From positions 808,001-872,000 of the forward strand of contig NC_079880.1 in the NCBI RefSeq assembly GCF_029227915.1: 64,000 nt of DNA, in the 5' to 3' direction. Positions within the stretch are counted from its first letter, which is position 1; every line of letters begins with the position of its first letter. Below, piece by piece: positions 1-13,700 of the stretch. Made by a program: the position numbers and the translations under genes. Source of the stretch: Hydractinia symbiolongicarpus. Lineage: Eukaryota > Cnidaria > Hydrozoa > Anthoathecata > Hydractiniidae. Under the pieces are notes generated by a model. That model worked only from the letters and a program-made list of their open reading frames with translations. It was not told where the DNA came from and made no database searches.

Positions 1-1436
1 AATTGAACTCCAAGAAATAACATTCTTCTTAATTTGATGTGAATGCCGAAACACAGCGATTACACTGGGCGCTGTTGTAGCGCTTCATTTAAAAATTTAG
101 ATAAATAAGTCATTCTTTACTGTGGAACCAATCCTTTCCATAATCGCGCGCTGAAAAAATAGCGATAGTTTCAAAAACTACATTTCATTGACTTTTCTAA
201 CGGTGTCAGTCCGTTTGAGTTACAACGGTTGGGTCACATATTCGTGCCAACATGTATTTAGCGATATTTTTCTGATATTACTAGGTTGCATCGCTTTTAA
301 CAGTGAAACGATTGACTGTGGGACTTAATTGAACTAACTTTGCACTGTCACCTGATAAATGTGATAAATGAGACCATTGGATTACAAGAAATAACATTCT
401 TCTTAATTTGACGTGATTGTTGGAACTCAGCGATTGCACTGGGCGCTGTGGTAGCGCTTCATTTAAAAATTTAGATATATAAGTCATTCTTTAATGTGCG
501 ACCAATCCTATCCGTAATCGCGCGCTGAAGAAATAGCGAGAGTTTCAAAAACTACATTTCATTGACGTTCTAACGGTGTCAGTCCGTTTGAGTGGCAACG
601 GTTGGGTCACATATTCGTACCAACATGTATTTAGCGATATTTATCTGATATTACTAGGTTGCATCGCTTTTAACTATGAAACGATTGACTGTGGGACTTA
701 ATTGAACTAATTTTGCACTGTCACCTGATAAATGTGATAAATGAGACAATTGGACTCCAAGAAATAACGTTCTTCTTAATTTGACATGATTGCCGAAACT
801 CAGCGATTACTCTGGGCGCTGTGGTAGCGCTTCATTTAAAAATTTAGATAAATAAGTCATTCTTTACTGTGGGACCAATCCTTTCCATTATCGCGCGCTG
901 AAAAAATAGCGATAGTTTCAAAAACTACATTTCATTGACTTTTCTAACGGTGTCAGTCCGGTTGAGTTACAACGGTTGGGTCACATATTCGTGCCAACAT
1001 GTATTTAGCGATATTTTTCTGATATTACTAGATTGCATCGCTTTTAACCATGAAACGATTGACTGTGGGACTTAGTTGAACTAACTTTGCACTGTCACCT
1101 GATAAATGTGATAAAGGAGACAATTGGACTCCAAGAAATAACATTCTTCTTAATTTGACATGATTGCCGAAACTCAGTGATTACACTGGGCGCTGTGGTA
1201 GCGCTTCATTTAAGAATTAAGCTAAAAAAGTCATTTTTTTACTGTGGGACCAATCCTGGCCGATAGCACGCGCTGAACAAAGAGGGATAGTTTCAAATCT
1301 ACATTTCATTGACTTTCTAACGGTGTCACTCCGTTTGAGTGGCAACGGTTGGGTCACATATTCGTACCAACATGTATTTAGCGATATTTTTCTGATATTA
1401 CTAGGTTGCATCGCTTTTAACTATGAAACGATTGAC
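1..1436 (+). repeat. First copy of a 1,436-bp repeat (9-mer spacing)
   Basis: This segment is repeated at 3366-4801, an offset of exactly 3,365 bp or nine monomers. I saw no difference at the diagnostic sites compared, including rare variants such as GAGACCATTGGATTAC near 372, GACTTAGTTGAAC near 1068 and CCTGGCCGATAGC near 1247. The identity ends at 1437, where this copy reads GACTGTGGG and the other reads GACGGTGGG. The left limit is the window edge, so the true repeat may be longer. Confidence 0.9.
572..601. other. Alternating AACGG / CCGTT / AACGG inverted repeats (type example)
   Basis: AACGG at 572-576, CCGTT at 584-588 and AACGG at 597-601 allow the central arm to pair with either neighbour, with loops of 7 or 8 bases. 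The pattern is kept in most monomers. It is lost in beta monomers of the 44-61 kb region (AACAGTATCAATCCGTT), so any role is not universal. It may simply reflect base composition. Confidence 0.5.
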
Positions 1437-3365
1437 TGTGGGACTTAATTGAACTAATTTTGCACTGTCACCTGATAAATGTGATAAAGGAGACAATTGG
1501 ACTCCAAGAAATAACGTTCTTCTTAATTTGACATGATTGCCGAAACTTAGCGATTACTCTGGGCGCTGTGGTAGCGCTTCATTTAAGAATTATGCCAAAA
1601 AAAGTCATTTTTTTACTGTGAGACCAATCCTAGCCGTTAACGCGCGATGAAGAAATAGCAATAGTTTCAAGAATTACATTTCATTGACTTTCTAACGGTG
1701 TCAATCCGTTTGAGTTACAACGGTCGGGTCACATATTCGTACCAACATGTATTTAACAATATTTATCTGAAATTACTAGGTTGCATCGCTTTTAACAGTG
1801 AAACGATTGACTGTGGGACTTAATTCAACTAACTTTGGACTGTAACCTGATAAATGTGATAAATGATACAATTGAACTCCAAGAAATAACATTCTTCTTA
1901 ATTTGATGTGAATGCCGAAACACAGCGATTACACTGGGCGCTGTTGTAGCGCTTCATTTAAAAATTTAGATAAATAAGTCATTCTTTACTGTGGGACCAA
2001 TCCTTTCCATAATCGCACGCTGAAGAAATAGCGATAGTTTCAAAAACTACATTTCATTGACTTTTCTAACGGTGTCAGTCCGGTTGAGTTACAACGGTTG
2101 GGTCACATATTCGTGCCAACATGTATTTAGCGATATTTTTCTGATATTACTAGATTGCATCGCTTTTAACCATGAAACGATTGACTGTGGGACTTAATTG
2201 AACTAACTTTGCACTGTCACCTGATAAATGTGATAAAGGAGACAATTGGACTCCAAGAAATAACATTCTTCTTAATTTGACATGATTGCCGAAACTCAGT
2301 GATTACACTGGGCGCTGTGGTAGCGCTTCATTTAAGAATTAAGCTAAAAAAGTCATTTTTTTACTGTGGGACCAATCCTAGCCGATAGCACGCGCTGAAC
2401 AAAGAGGGATAGTTTCAAATCTACATTTCATTGACTTTCTAACGGTGTCACTCCGTTTGAGTGGCAACGGTTGGGTCACATATTCGTACCAACATGTATT
2501 TAGCGATATTTTTCTGATATTACTAGGTTGCATCGCTTTTAACTATGAAACGATTGACGGTGGGACTTAATTGAACTCATTATGCACTGTCACCTGATAA
2601 ATGTGATAAAGGAGACAATTGGACTCCAAGAAATATCGTTCTTCTTAATTTGACATGATTGCGGAAACTTAGCGATTACTCTGGGCGCTGTGGTAGCGCT
2701 TCATTTAAGAATTATGCCAAAAAAAGTCATTTTTTTACTGTGGGACCAATCCTAGTTGTTACCACGCGCTGAACAAAGAGCGTTATTTTCAAAAGCTACA
2801 TTTCATTGACTTTTTAACGGTGTCAGTCCGTTTGAGTGGCAACGGTTGGGTCACATATTCGTACCAACATGTATTTAGCGGTATTTTTCTGATATTACTA
2901 GGTTGCATCGCTTTTAACTATGAAACGATTGACTGTGGGACTTAATTGAACTAATTTTGCACTGTCACCTGATAAATGTGATAAAGGAGACAATTGGACT
3001 CCAAGAAATAACGTTCTTCTTAATTTGACATGATTGCCGAAACTTAGCGATTACTCTGGGCGCTGTGGTAGCGCTTCATTTAAGAATTATGCCAAAAAAG
3101 TCATTTTTTTACTGTGGGACCAATCCTAGCCGTTAACGCGCGATGAAGAAATAGCAATAGTTTCAAGAATTACATTTCATTGACTTTCTAACGGTGTCAA
3201 TCCGTTTGAGTTACAACGGTCGGGTCACATATTCGTACCCACATGTATTTAACAATATTTATCTGATATTACTAGGTTGCATCGCTTTTAACAGTGAAAC
3301 GATTGACTGTGGGACTTAATTGAACTAACTTTGGACTGTAACCTGATAAATGTGATAAATGATAC

Positions 3366-4801
3366 AATTGAACTCCAAGAAATAACATTCTTCTTAATTT
3401 GATGTGAATGCCGAAACACAGCGATTACACTGGGCGCTGTTGTAGCGCTTCATTTAAAAATTTAGATAAATAAGTCATTCTTTACTGTGGAACCAATCCT
3501 TTCCATAATCGCGCGCTGAAAAAATAGCGATAGTTTCAAAAACTACATTTCATTGACTTTTCTAACGGTGTCAGTCCGTTTGAGTTACAACGGTTGGGTC
3601 ACATATTCGTGCCAACATGTATTTAGCGATATTTTTCTGATATTACTAGGTTGCATCGCTTTTAACAGTGAAACGATTGACTGTGGGACTTAATTGAACT
3701 AACTTTGCACTGTCACCTGATAAATGTGATAAATGAGACCATTGGATTACAAGAAATAACATTCTTCTTAATTTGACGTGATTGTTGGAACTCAGCGATT
3801 GCACTGGGCGCTGTGGTAGCGCTTCATTTAAAAATTTAGATATATAAGTCATTCTTTAATGTGCGACCAATCCTATCCGTAATCGCGCGCTGAAGAAATA
3901 GCGAGAGTTTCAAAAACTACATTTCATTGACGTTCTAACGGTGTCAGTCCGTTTGAGTGGCAACGGTTGGGTCACATATTCGTACCAACATGTATTTAGC
4001 GATATTTATCTGATATTACTAGGTTGCATCGCTTTTAACTATGAAACGATTGACTGTGGGACTTAATTGAACTAATTTTGCACTGTCACCTGATAAATGT
4101 GATAAATGAGACAATTGGACTCCAAGAAATAACGTTCTTCTTAATTTGACATGATTGCCGAAACTCAGCGATTACTCTGGGCGCTGTGGTAGCGCTTCAT
4201 TTAAAAATTTAGATAAATAAGTCATTCTTTACTGTGGGACCAATCCTTTCCATTATCGCGCGCTGAAAAAATAGCGATAGTTTCAAAAACTACATTTCAT
4301 TGACTTTTCTAACGGTGTCAGTCCGGTTGAGTTACAACGGTTGGGTCACATATTCGTGCCAACATGTATTTAGCGATATTTTTCTGATATTACTAGATTG
4401 CATCGCTTTTAACCATGAAACGATTGACTGTGGGACTTAGTTGAACTAACTTTGCACTGTCACCTGATAAATGTGATAAAGGAGACAATTGGACTCCAAG
4501 AAATAACATTCTTCTTAATTTGACATGATTGCCGAAACTCAGTGATTACACTGGGCGCTGTGGTAGCGCTTCATTTAAGAATTAAGCTAAAAAAGTCATT
4601 TTTTTACTGTGGGACCAATCCTGGCCGATAGCACGCGCTGAACAAAGAGGGATAGTTTCAAATCTACATTTCATTGACTTTCTAACGGTGTCACTCCGTT
4701 TGAGTGGCAACGGTTGGGTCACATATTCGTACCAACATGTATTTAGCGATATTTTTCTGATATTACTAGGTTGCATCGCTTTTAACTATGAAACGATTGA
4801 C
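3366..4801 (+). repeat. Second copy of the 1,436-bp repeat
   Basis: This segment matches 1-1436 at an offset of 3,365 bp. After 4801 it stops matching that copy and instead resembles the monomer near 2552, sharing GACGGTGGG and GAACTCATTATGCAC with it. The second copy is therefore joined to a different neighbour, as expected if an unequal exchange or gene-conversion tract ended here. A collapsed or duplicated assembly path could give the same pattern. Confidence 0.9.
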
Positions 4802-6240
4802 GGTGGGACTTAATTGAACTCATTATGCACTGTCACCTGATAAATGTGATAAAGGAGACAATTGGACTCCAAGAAATATCGTTCTTCTTAATTTGACATG
4901 ATTGCGGAAACTTAGCGATTACTCTGGGCGCTGTGGTAGCGCTTCATTTAAGAATTATGCCAAAAAAAGTCATTTTTTTACTGTGGGACCAATCCTAGCC
5001 GTTAGCACGCAGTGAAGAAATAGCAATAGTTTCAAGAACTACATTTCATTGACTTTCTAACGGTGTCAGTCCGTTTGAGTTACAACGGTTGGGTCACATA
5101 TTCGTACCAACATGTATTTAGCAATATTTATCTGATATTACTAGGTTGCATCGCTTTTAACAGTGAAACGATTGACTGTGGGACTTAATTGAACTAACTT
5201 TGGACTGTAACCTGATAAATTTGATAAATGAGACAATTGAACTCCAAGAAATAACATTCTTCTTAATTTGATGTGAATGCCGAAACACAGCGATTACACT
5301 GGGCGCTGTTGTAGCGCTTCATTTAAAAATTTAGATAAATAAGTCATTCTTTACTGTGGGACCAATCCTTTCCATTATCGCGCGCTGAAGAAATAGCGAT
5401 AGTTTCAAAAGCTACATTTCATTGACTTTTCTAACGGTGTCAGTCCGTTTGAGTTACAACGGTTGGGTCACATATTCGTGCCAACATGTACTTAGCGATA
5501 TTTTTCTGATATTACTAGGTTGCATCGCTTTTAACCATGAAACGATTGACTGTGGGACTTAATTGAACTAACTTTGCACTGTGACCTGATAAATGTGATA
5601 AATGAGACCATTGGATTCCAAGAAATAACGTTCTTCTTAATTTGACGTGATTGTTGGAACTTATCGATTACTCTGGGCGCTGTGGTAGCGCTTCATTTAA
5701 GAATTATGCCAAAAAAAGTCATTTTTTTACTGTGGGACCAATCCTAGCCGTTAACGCGCGGTGAAGAAATAGCAATAGTTTCAAGAATTACATTTCATTG
5801 ACTTTCTAACGGTGTCAGTACGTTTGAGTTACAACGGTTGGGTCACATATTCGTACCAACATGTATTTAACAATATTTATCTGATATTACTAGGTTGCAT
5901 CGCTTTTAACAGTGAAACGATTGACTGTGGGACTTAATTGAACTAACTTTGGACTGTAACCTGATAAATGTGATAAATGATACAATTGAACTCCAAGAAA
6001 TAACATTCTTCTTAATTTGATGTGAATGCCGAAACACAGCGATTACACTGGGCGCTGTTGTAGCGCTTCATTTAAAAATTTAGATATATAAGTCATTCTT
6101 TAATGTGCGACCAATCCTATCCGTTATCGCGCGCTGAAGAAATAGCGAGAGTTTCAAAAACTACATTTCATTGACTTTCTAACGGTGTCAGTCCGTTTCA
6201 GTTACAACGGTTGGGTCACATATTCGTGCCAACATGTATT

Positions 6241-7778
6241 TAGCGATATTTTTCTGATATTACTAGGTTGCATCGCTTTTAACCATGAAACGATTGACTG
6301 TGGGACTTAATTGAACTAACTTTGCACTGTCACCTGATAAATGTTATAAAGGAGACAATTGGACTCCAAGAAATAACATTCTTCTTAATTTGACATGATT
6401 GCCGAAACTCAGTGATTACACTGGGCGCTGTGGTAGCGCTTCATTTAAGAATTAAGCTAAAAAAGTTATTTTTTTACTGTGGGACCAATCCTAGCCGTTA
6501 GCACGCGCTGAACAAAGAGCGATAGTTTCAAAAGCTACATTTCATTGACTTTCTAACGGTGTCAGTCCGTTTGAGTGGCAACGGTTGGGTCACATATTCG
6601 TACCAACATGTATTTAGCGATATTTATCTGATATTACTAGGTTGCATCGCTTTTAACTATGAAACGATTGACTGTGGGACTTAATTGAACTAATTTTGCA
6701 CTGTCACCTGATAAATGTGATAAAGGAGACAATTGGACTCCAAGAAATAACGTTCTTCTTAATTTGACATGATTGCCGAAACTGAGCGATTACTCTGGGC
6801 GCTGTGGTAGCGCTTCATTTAAAAATTTAGATAAATAAGTCATTCTTTACTGTGGGACCAATCCTTTCCATTATTGCGCGCTGAAGAAATAGCGATAGTT
6901 TCAAAAACTACATTTCATTGACTTTTCTAACGGTGTCAGTCCGTTTGAGTTACAACGGTTGGGTCACATATTCGTACCAACATGTATTTAGCGATATTTT
7001 TCTGATATTACTAGGTTGCATCGCTTTTAACCATGAAACGATTGACTGTGGGACTTAATTGAACTAACTTTGCACTGTCACCTGATAAATGTTATAAAGG
7101 AGACAATTGGACTCCAAGAAATAACATTCTTCTTAATTTGACATGATTGCCGAAACTCAGTGATTACACTGGGCGCTGTGGTAGCGCTTCATTTAAGAAT
7201 TAAGCTAAAAAAGTTATTTTTTTACTGTGGGACCAATCCTAGCCGTTAGCACGCGCTGAACAAAGAGCGATAGTTTCAAAAGCTACATTTCATTGACTTT
7301 CTAACGGTGTCAGTCCGTTTGAGTGGCAACGGTTGGGTCACATATTCGTACCAACATGTATTTAGCGATATTTATCTGATATTACTAGGTTGCATCGCTT
7401 TTAACTATGAAACGATTGACTGTGGGACTTAATTGAACTAATTTTGCACTGTCACCTGATAAATGTGATAAAGGAGACAATTGGACTCCAAGAAATAACG
7501 TTCTTCTTAATTTGACATGATTGCCGAAACTGAGCGATTACTCTGGGCGCTGTGGTAGCGCTTCATTTAAAAATTTAGATAAATAAGTCATTCTTTACTG
7601 TGGGACCAATCCTTTCCATTATTGCGCGCTGAAGAAATAGCGATAGTTTCAAAAACTACATTTCATTGACTTTTCTAACGGTGTCAGTCCGTTTGAGTTA
7701 CAACGGTTGGGTCACATATTCGTACCAACATGTATTTAGCGATATTTTTCTGATATTACTAGGTTGCATCGCTTTTAA
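6241..7778 (+). repeat. 748-bp dimer higher-order repeat, about 2 copies
   Basis: Two monomer types alternate with a 748-bp period. The marker ATGTTATAAAGGAG falls at 6341 and 7089, and the anchors run 6213, 6587, 6961, 7335 and 7709. One monomer type carries GAGTTACAACGG and the other carries GAGTGGCAACGG. The copies look identical from about 6241 until about 7030/7778, where CCATGAAACG changes to CTATGAAACA. Confidence 0.85.
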
Positions 7779-8649
7779 CTATGAAACAATTGACTGTGGG
7801 ACTTAATTGAACTAATTTTGCACTGTCACCTGATAAATATGATAAAGGAGACAATTGGACTCCAAGAAATAACGTTCTTCTTAATTTGACATGATTGCCG
7901 AAACGTAGCGATTACTCTGGGCGCTGTGGTAGCGCTTCATTTAAGAATTATGCCAAAAAAAGTCATTTTTTCACTGTGAGACCAATCCTAGCCGTTAACG
8001 CGCGGTGAAGAAATAGCAATAGTTTCAAGAATTACATTTCATTGACTTTCTAACGGTGTCAGTCCGTTTGAGTTACAACGGTTGGGTCACATATTCGTAC
8101 CAACATGTATTTAACAATATTTATCTGATATTACTAGGTTGCATCGCTTTTAACAGTGAAACGATTGACTGTGGGACTTAATTGAACTAACTTTGGACTG
8201 TAACCTGATAAATGTGATAAATGATACAATTGAACTCCAAGAAATAACTTTCTTCTTAATTTGATGTGAATGCCGAAACACAGCGATTACACTGGGCGCT
8301 GTTGTAGCGCTTCATTTAAAAATTTAGATAAATAAGTCATTCTTTACTGTTGGACCAATCCTTTCCATTATCGCGCGCTGAAGAAATAGCGATAGTTTCA
8401 AAAACTACATTTCATTGACTTTTCTAACGGTGTCAGTCCGTTTGAGTTACAACGGTTGGGTCACATATTCGTGCCAACATGTATTTAACGATATTTTTCT
8501 GATATTACTAGGTTGCATCGCTTTTAACCATGAAACGATTGACCGTGGGACTTAATTGAACTAACTTTGCACTGTCACCTGATAAATGTGATAAATGAGA
8601 CAATTGGATTACAAGAAATAACATTCTTCTTAATTTGACGTGATTGTTG

Positions 8650-10700
8650 GAACTCAGTGATTACACTGGGCGCTGTGGTAGCGCTTCATTTAAGAATTAA
8701 GCTAAAAAAGTTATTTTTTTACTGCGGGACCAATCCTAGCCGTTAGCACGCGCTGAACAAAGAGCGATAGTTTCAAAAGCTACATTTCATTGACTTTCTA
8801 ACGGTGTCAGTCCGTTTGAGTGGCAACGGTTGGGTCACATATTCGTACCAACATGTATTTAGCGATATTTATCTGATATTACTAGGTTGCATCGCTTTTA
8901 ACTATGAAACGATTGACTGTGGGACTTAATTGAACTAATTTTGCACTGTCACCTGATAAATGTGATAAAGGAGACAATTGGACTCCAAGAAATAACGTTC
9001 TTCTTAATTTGACATGATTGCCGAAACTGAGCGAATACTCTGGGCGCTGTGGTAGCGCTTCATTTAAAAATTTAGATAAATAAGTCATTTTTTACTGTGG
9101 GACCAATCCTTTCCATTATCGCGCGCTGAAGAAATAGCGATAGTTTCAAAAACTACATTTCATTGACTTTTCTAACGGTGTCAGTCCGTTTGAGTTACAA
9201 CGGTTGGGTCACATATTCGTGCCAACATGTATTTAGCGATATTTTTCTGATATTACTAGGTTGCATCGCTTTTAACCATGAAACGATTGACTGTGGGACT
9301 TAATTGAACTAACTTTGCACTGTCACCTGATAAATGTTATAAAGGAGACAATTGGACTCCAAGAAATAACATTCTTCTTAATTTGACATGATTGCCGAAA
9401 CTCAGTGATTACACAGGGCGCTGTGGTAGCGCTTCATTTAAGAATTAAGCTAAAAAAGTTATTTTTTTACTGTGGGACCAATCCTAGCCGTTAGCACGCG
9501 CTGAACAAAGAGCGATAGTTTCAAAAGCTACATTTCATTGACTTTCTAACGGTGTCAGTCCGTTTGAGTGGCAACGGTTGGGTCACATATTCGTACCAAC
9601 ATGTATTTAGCGATATTTATCTGATATTACTAGGTTGCATCGCTTTTAACTATGAAACGATTGACTGTGGGACTTAATTGAACTAATTTTGCACTGTCAC
9701 CTGATAAATGTGATAAAGGAGACAATTGGACTCCAAGAAATAACGTTCTTCTTAATTTGACATGATTGCCGAAACTGAGCGATTACTCTGGGCGCGGTGG
9801 TAGCGCTTCATTTAAAAATTTAGATAAATAAGTCATTTTTTACTGTGGGACCAATCCTTTCCATTATCGCGCGCTGAAGAAATAGCGATAGTTTCAAAAA
9901 CTACATTTCATTGACTTTTCTAACGGTGTCAGTCCGTTTGAGTTACAACGGTTGGGTCACATATTCGTGCCAACATGTATTTAGCGATATTTTTCTGATA
10001 TTACTAGGTTGCATCGCTTTTAACCATGAAACGATTGACTGTGGGACTTAATTGAACTAACTTTGCTCTGTCACCTGATAAATGTTATAAAGGAGACAAT
10101 TGGACTCCAAGAAATAACATTCTTCTTAATTTGACATGATTGCCGAAACTCAGTGATTACACTGGGCGCTGTGGTAGCGCTTCATTTAAGAATTAAGCTA
10201 AAAAAGTTATTTTTTTACTGTGGGACCAATCCTAGCCGTTAGCACGCGCTGAACAAAGAGCGATAGTTTCAAAAGCTACATTTCATTGACTTTCTAACGG
10301 TGTCAGTCCGTTTGAGTGGCAACGGTTGGGTCACATATTCGTACCAACATGTATTTAGCGATATTTATCTGATATTACTAGGTTGCATCGCTTTTAACTA
10401 TGAAACGATTGACTGTGGGACTTAATTGAACTAATTTTGCACTGTCACCTGATAAATGTGATAAAGGAGACAATTGGACTCCAAGAAATAACGTTCTTCT
10501 TAATTTGACATGATTGCCGAAACTCAGCGATTACTCTGGGCGCTGTGGTAGCGCTTCATTTAAAAATTTAGATAAATAAGTCATTCTTTACTGTGGGACC
10601 AATCCTTTCCATTATCGCGCGCTGAAGAAATAGCGATAGTTTCAAAAACTACATTTCATTGACTTTTCTAACGGTGTCAGTCCGTTTGAGTTACAACGGT
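8650..10700 (+). repeat. 748-bp dimer higher-order repeat, about 2.5 copies
   Basis: The same two alternating monomer types as at 6.2-7.8 kb appear again, with anchors at 8832, 9206, 9580, 9954 and 10328. The marker ATGTTATAAAGG recurs at 9334 and 10082. The dimer therefore exists as two separate amplified islands within block 1. Boundaries are approximate because neighbouring monomers differ at only a few sites. Confidence 0.78.
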
Positions 10701-13700
10701 TGGGTCACATATTCGTACGAACATGTATTTAGCGATATTTTTCTGATATTACTAGGTTGCATCGCTTTTAACTATGAAACGATTGACTGTGGGACTTAAT
10801 TGAACTAATTTTGCACTGTCACCTGATAAATGTGATAAAGGAGACAATTGGACTCCAAGAAATAACGTTCTTCTTAATTTGACATGATTGCCGAAACGTA
10901 GCGATTACTCTGGGCGCTGTGGTAGCGCTTCATTTAAGAATTATGCCAAAAAAAGTCATTTTTTTACTGTGGGACCAATCCTAGCCGTTAACGCGCGGTG
11001 AAGAAATAGCAATAGTTTCAAGAATTACATTTCATTGACTTTCTAACGGTGTCAGTCCGTTTGAGTTACAACGGTTGGGTCACATATTCGTACCAACATG
11101 TATTTAACAATATTTAACTGATATTACTAGGTTGCATCGCTTTTAACAGTGAAACGATTGACTGTGGGACTTAATTGAACTAACTTTGGACTGTAACCTG
11201 ATAAATGTGATAAATGATACAATTGAACTCCAAGAAATAACGTTCTTCTTAATTTGATGTGAATGCCGAAACACAGCGATTACACTGGGCGCTGTTGTAG
11301 CGCTTCATTTAAAAATTTAGATAAATAAGTCATTCTTTACTGTGGGACCAATCCTTTCCATTATCGCGCGCTGAAGAAATAGCGATAGTTTCAAAAACTA
11401 CATTTCATTGACTTTTCTAACGGTGTCAGTCCGTTTGAGTTACAACGGTTGGGTCACATATTCGTGCCAACATGTATTTAGCGATATTTTTCTGATATTA
11501 CTAGGTTGCATCGCTTTTAACCATGAAACGATTGACCGTGGGACTTAATTGAACTAACTTTGCACTGTCACCTGATAAATGTGATAAATGAGACAATTGG
11601 ATTACAAGAAATAACATTCTTCTTTTTTTGACGTGATTGTTGGAACTCAATGATTACACTGGGCGCTGTGGTAGCGCTTCATTTAAGAATTAAGCTAAAA
11701 AAGTTATTTTTTTACTGTGGGACCAATCCTAGCCGTTAGCACGCGCTGAACAAAGAGCGATAGTTTCAAAAGCTACATTTCATTGACTTTCTAACGGTGT
11801 CAGTCCGTTTGAGTGGCAACGGTTGGGTCACATATTCGTACCAACATGTATTTAGCGATATTTATCTGATATTACTAGGTTGCATCGCTTTTAACTATGA
11901 AACGATTGACTGTGGGACTTAATTGAACTAATTTTGCACTGTCACCTGATAAATGTGATAAAGGAGACAATTGGACTCCAAGAAATAACGTTCTTCTTAA
12001 TTTGACATGATTGCAGAAACTGAGCGATTACTCTGGGCGCTGTGGTAGCGCTTCATTTAAGAATTAAGCTAAAACAGTTATTTTTTTACTGTCGGACCAA
12101 TCGTAGCCGTTAGCACGCGCTGAACAAAGAGCGATAGTTTCAAAAGCTACATTTCATTGACTTTCTAACGGTGTCAGTCCGTTTGAGTGGCAACGGTTGG
12201 GTCACATATTCGTACCAACATGTATTTAGCGATATTTATCTGATATTACTAGGTTGCATCGCTTTTAACTATGAAACGATTGACTGCGGGACTTAATTGA
12301 ACTAATTTTGCACTGTCACCTAATAAATGTGATAAAGGAGACAATTGGACTCCAAGAAATAACGTTCTTCTTAATTTGACATGATTGCCGAAACTCAGCG
12401 ACTACTCTGGGCGCTGTGGTAGCGCTTCATTTAAAAATTTAGATAAATAAGTCATTCTTTACTGTGGGACCAATCCTTTCCATTATCGCGCGCTGAAGAA
12501 ATAGCAATAGTTTCAAAAACTACATTTCATTGACTTTTCTAACGGTGTCAGTCCGTTTGAGTTACAACGGTTGGGTCACATATTCGTGCCAACATGTATT
12601 TAGCGATATTTTTCTGATATTACTAGATTGCATCGCTTTTAACCATGAAACGATTGACTGTGGGACTTAATTGAACTAACTTTGCACTGTCACCTGATAA
12701 ATGTGATAAAGGAGACAATTGGACTCCAAGAAATAACATTCTTCTTAATTTGACATGATTGCCGAAACTCAGTGATTACACTGGGCGCTGTGGTAGGGCT
12801 TCATTTAAGAATTAAGCTAAAAAAGTCATTTTTTTACTGTGGGACCAATCCTAGCCGATAGCACGCGCTGAACAAAGAGGGATAGTTTCAAAAGCTACAT
12901 TTCATTGACTTTCTAACGGTGTCAGTCCGTTTGAGTGGCAACGGTTGGGTCACATATTCGTACCAACATGTATTTAGCGATATTTTTCTGATATTACTAG
13001 GTTGCATCGCTTTTAACTATGAAACGATTGACTGTGGGACTTAATTGAACTAACTATGCACTGTCACCTGATAAATGTTATAAAGGAGACAATTGGACTC
13101 CAAGAAATAGCATTCTTCTTAATTTGACATGATTGCCGAAACTCAGTGATTACACTGGGCGCTGTGGTAGCGCTTCATTTAAGAATTAAGCTAAAAAAGT
13201 TATTTTTTTACTGTGGGACCAATCCTAGCCGTTAGCACGCGCTGAACAAAGAGCGATAGTTTCAAAAGCTACATTTCATTGACTTTCTAACGGTGTCAGT
13301 CCGTTTGAGTGGCAACGGTTGGGTCACATATTCGTACCAACATGTATTTAGCAATATTTATCTGATATTACTAGGTTGCATCGCTTTTAACAGTGAAACG
13401 ATTGACTGTGGGACTTAATTGAACTAACTATGCACTGTCACCTGATAAATGTTATAAAGGAGACAATTTGGACTCCAAGAAATAACATTCTTCTTAATTT
13501 GACATGATTGCCGAAACTCAGTGATTACACTGGGCGCTGTGGTAGCGCTTCATTTAAGAATTAAGCTAAAAAAGTTATTTTTTTACTGTGGGACCAATCC
13601 TAGCCGTTAGCACGCGCTGAACAAAGAGCGATAGTTTCAAAAGCTACATTTCATTGACTTTCTAACGGTGTCAGTCCGTTTGAGTGGCAACGGTTGGGTC

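Noticed and set aside
281-487. Minus-strand 68-codon open frame repeated at 3646-3852 and, as a variant, 8882-9088
   Set aside because: It recurs only because the satellite monomer recurs. Most monomers have stops in this frame, the residues change freely with the DNA variants, and no protein family is recognisable.
604-640. CENP-B box-like motif at TTCGTACCAACATG
   Set aside because: TTCG and the following A match the spacing of the CENP-B box, but the required CGGG is replaced by ATGT. In many right-hand monomers the TTCG itself is TTCC.
1217-1411. Minus-strand 64-codon open frame repeated at 4582-4776
   Set aside because: It has the same cause: it lies inside the duplicated 1,436-bp satellite segment and is not maintained in other monomers.
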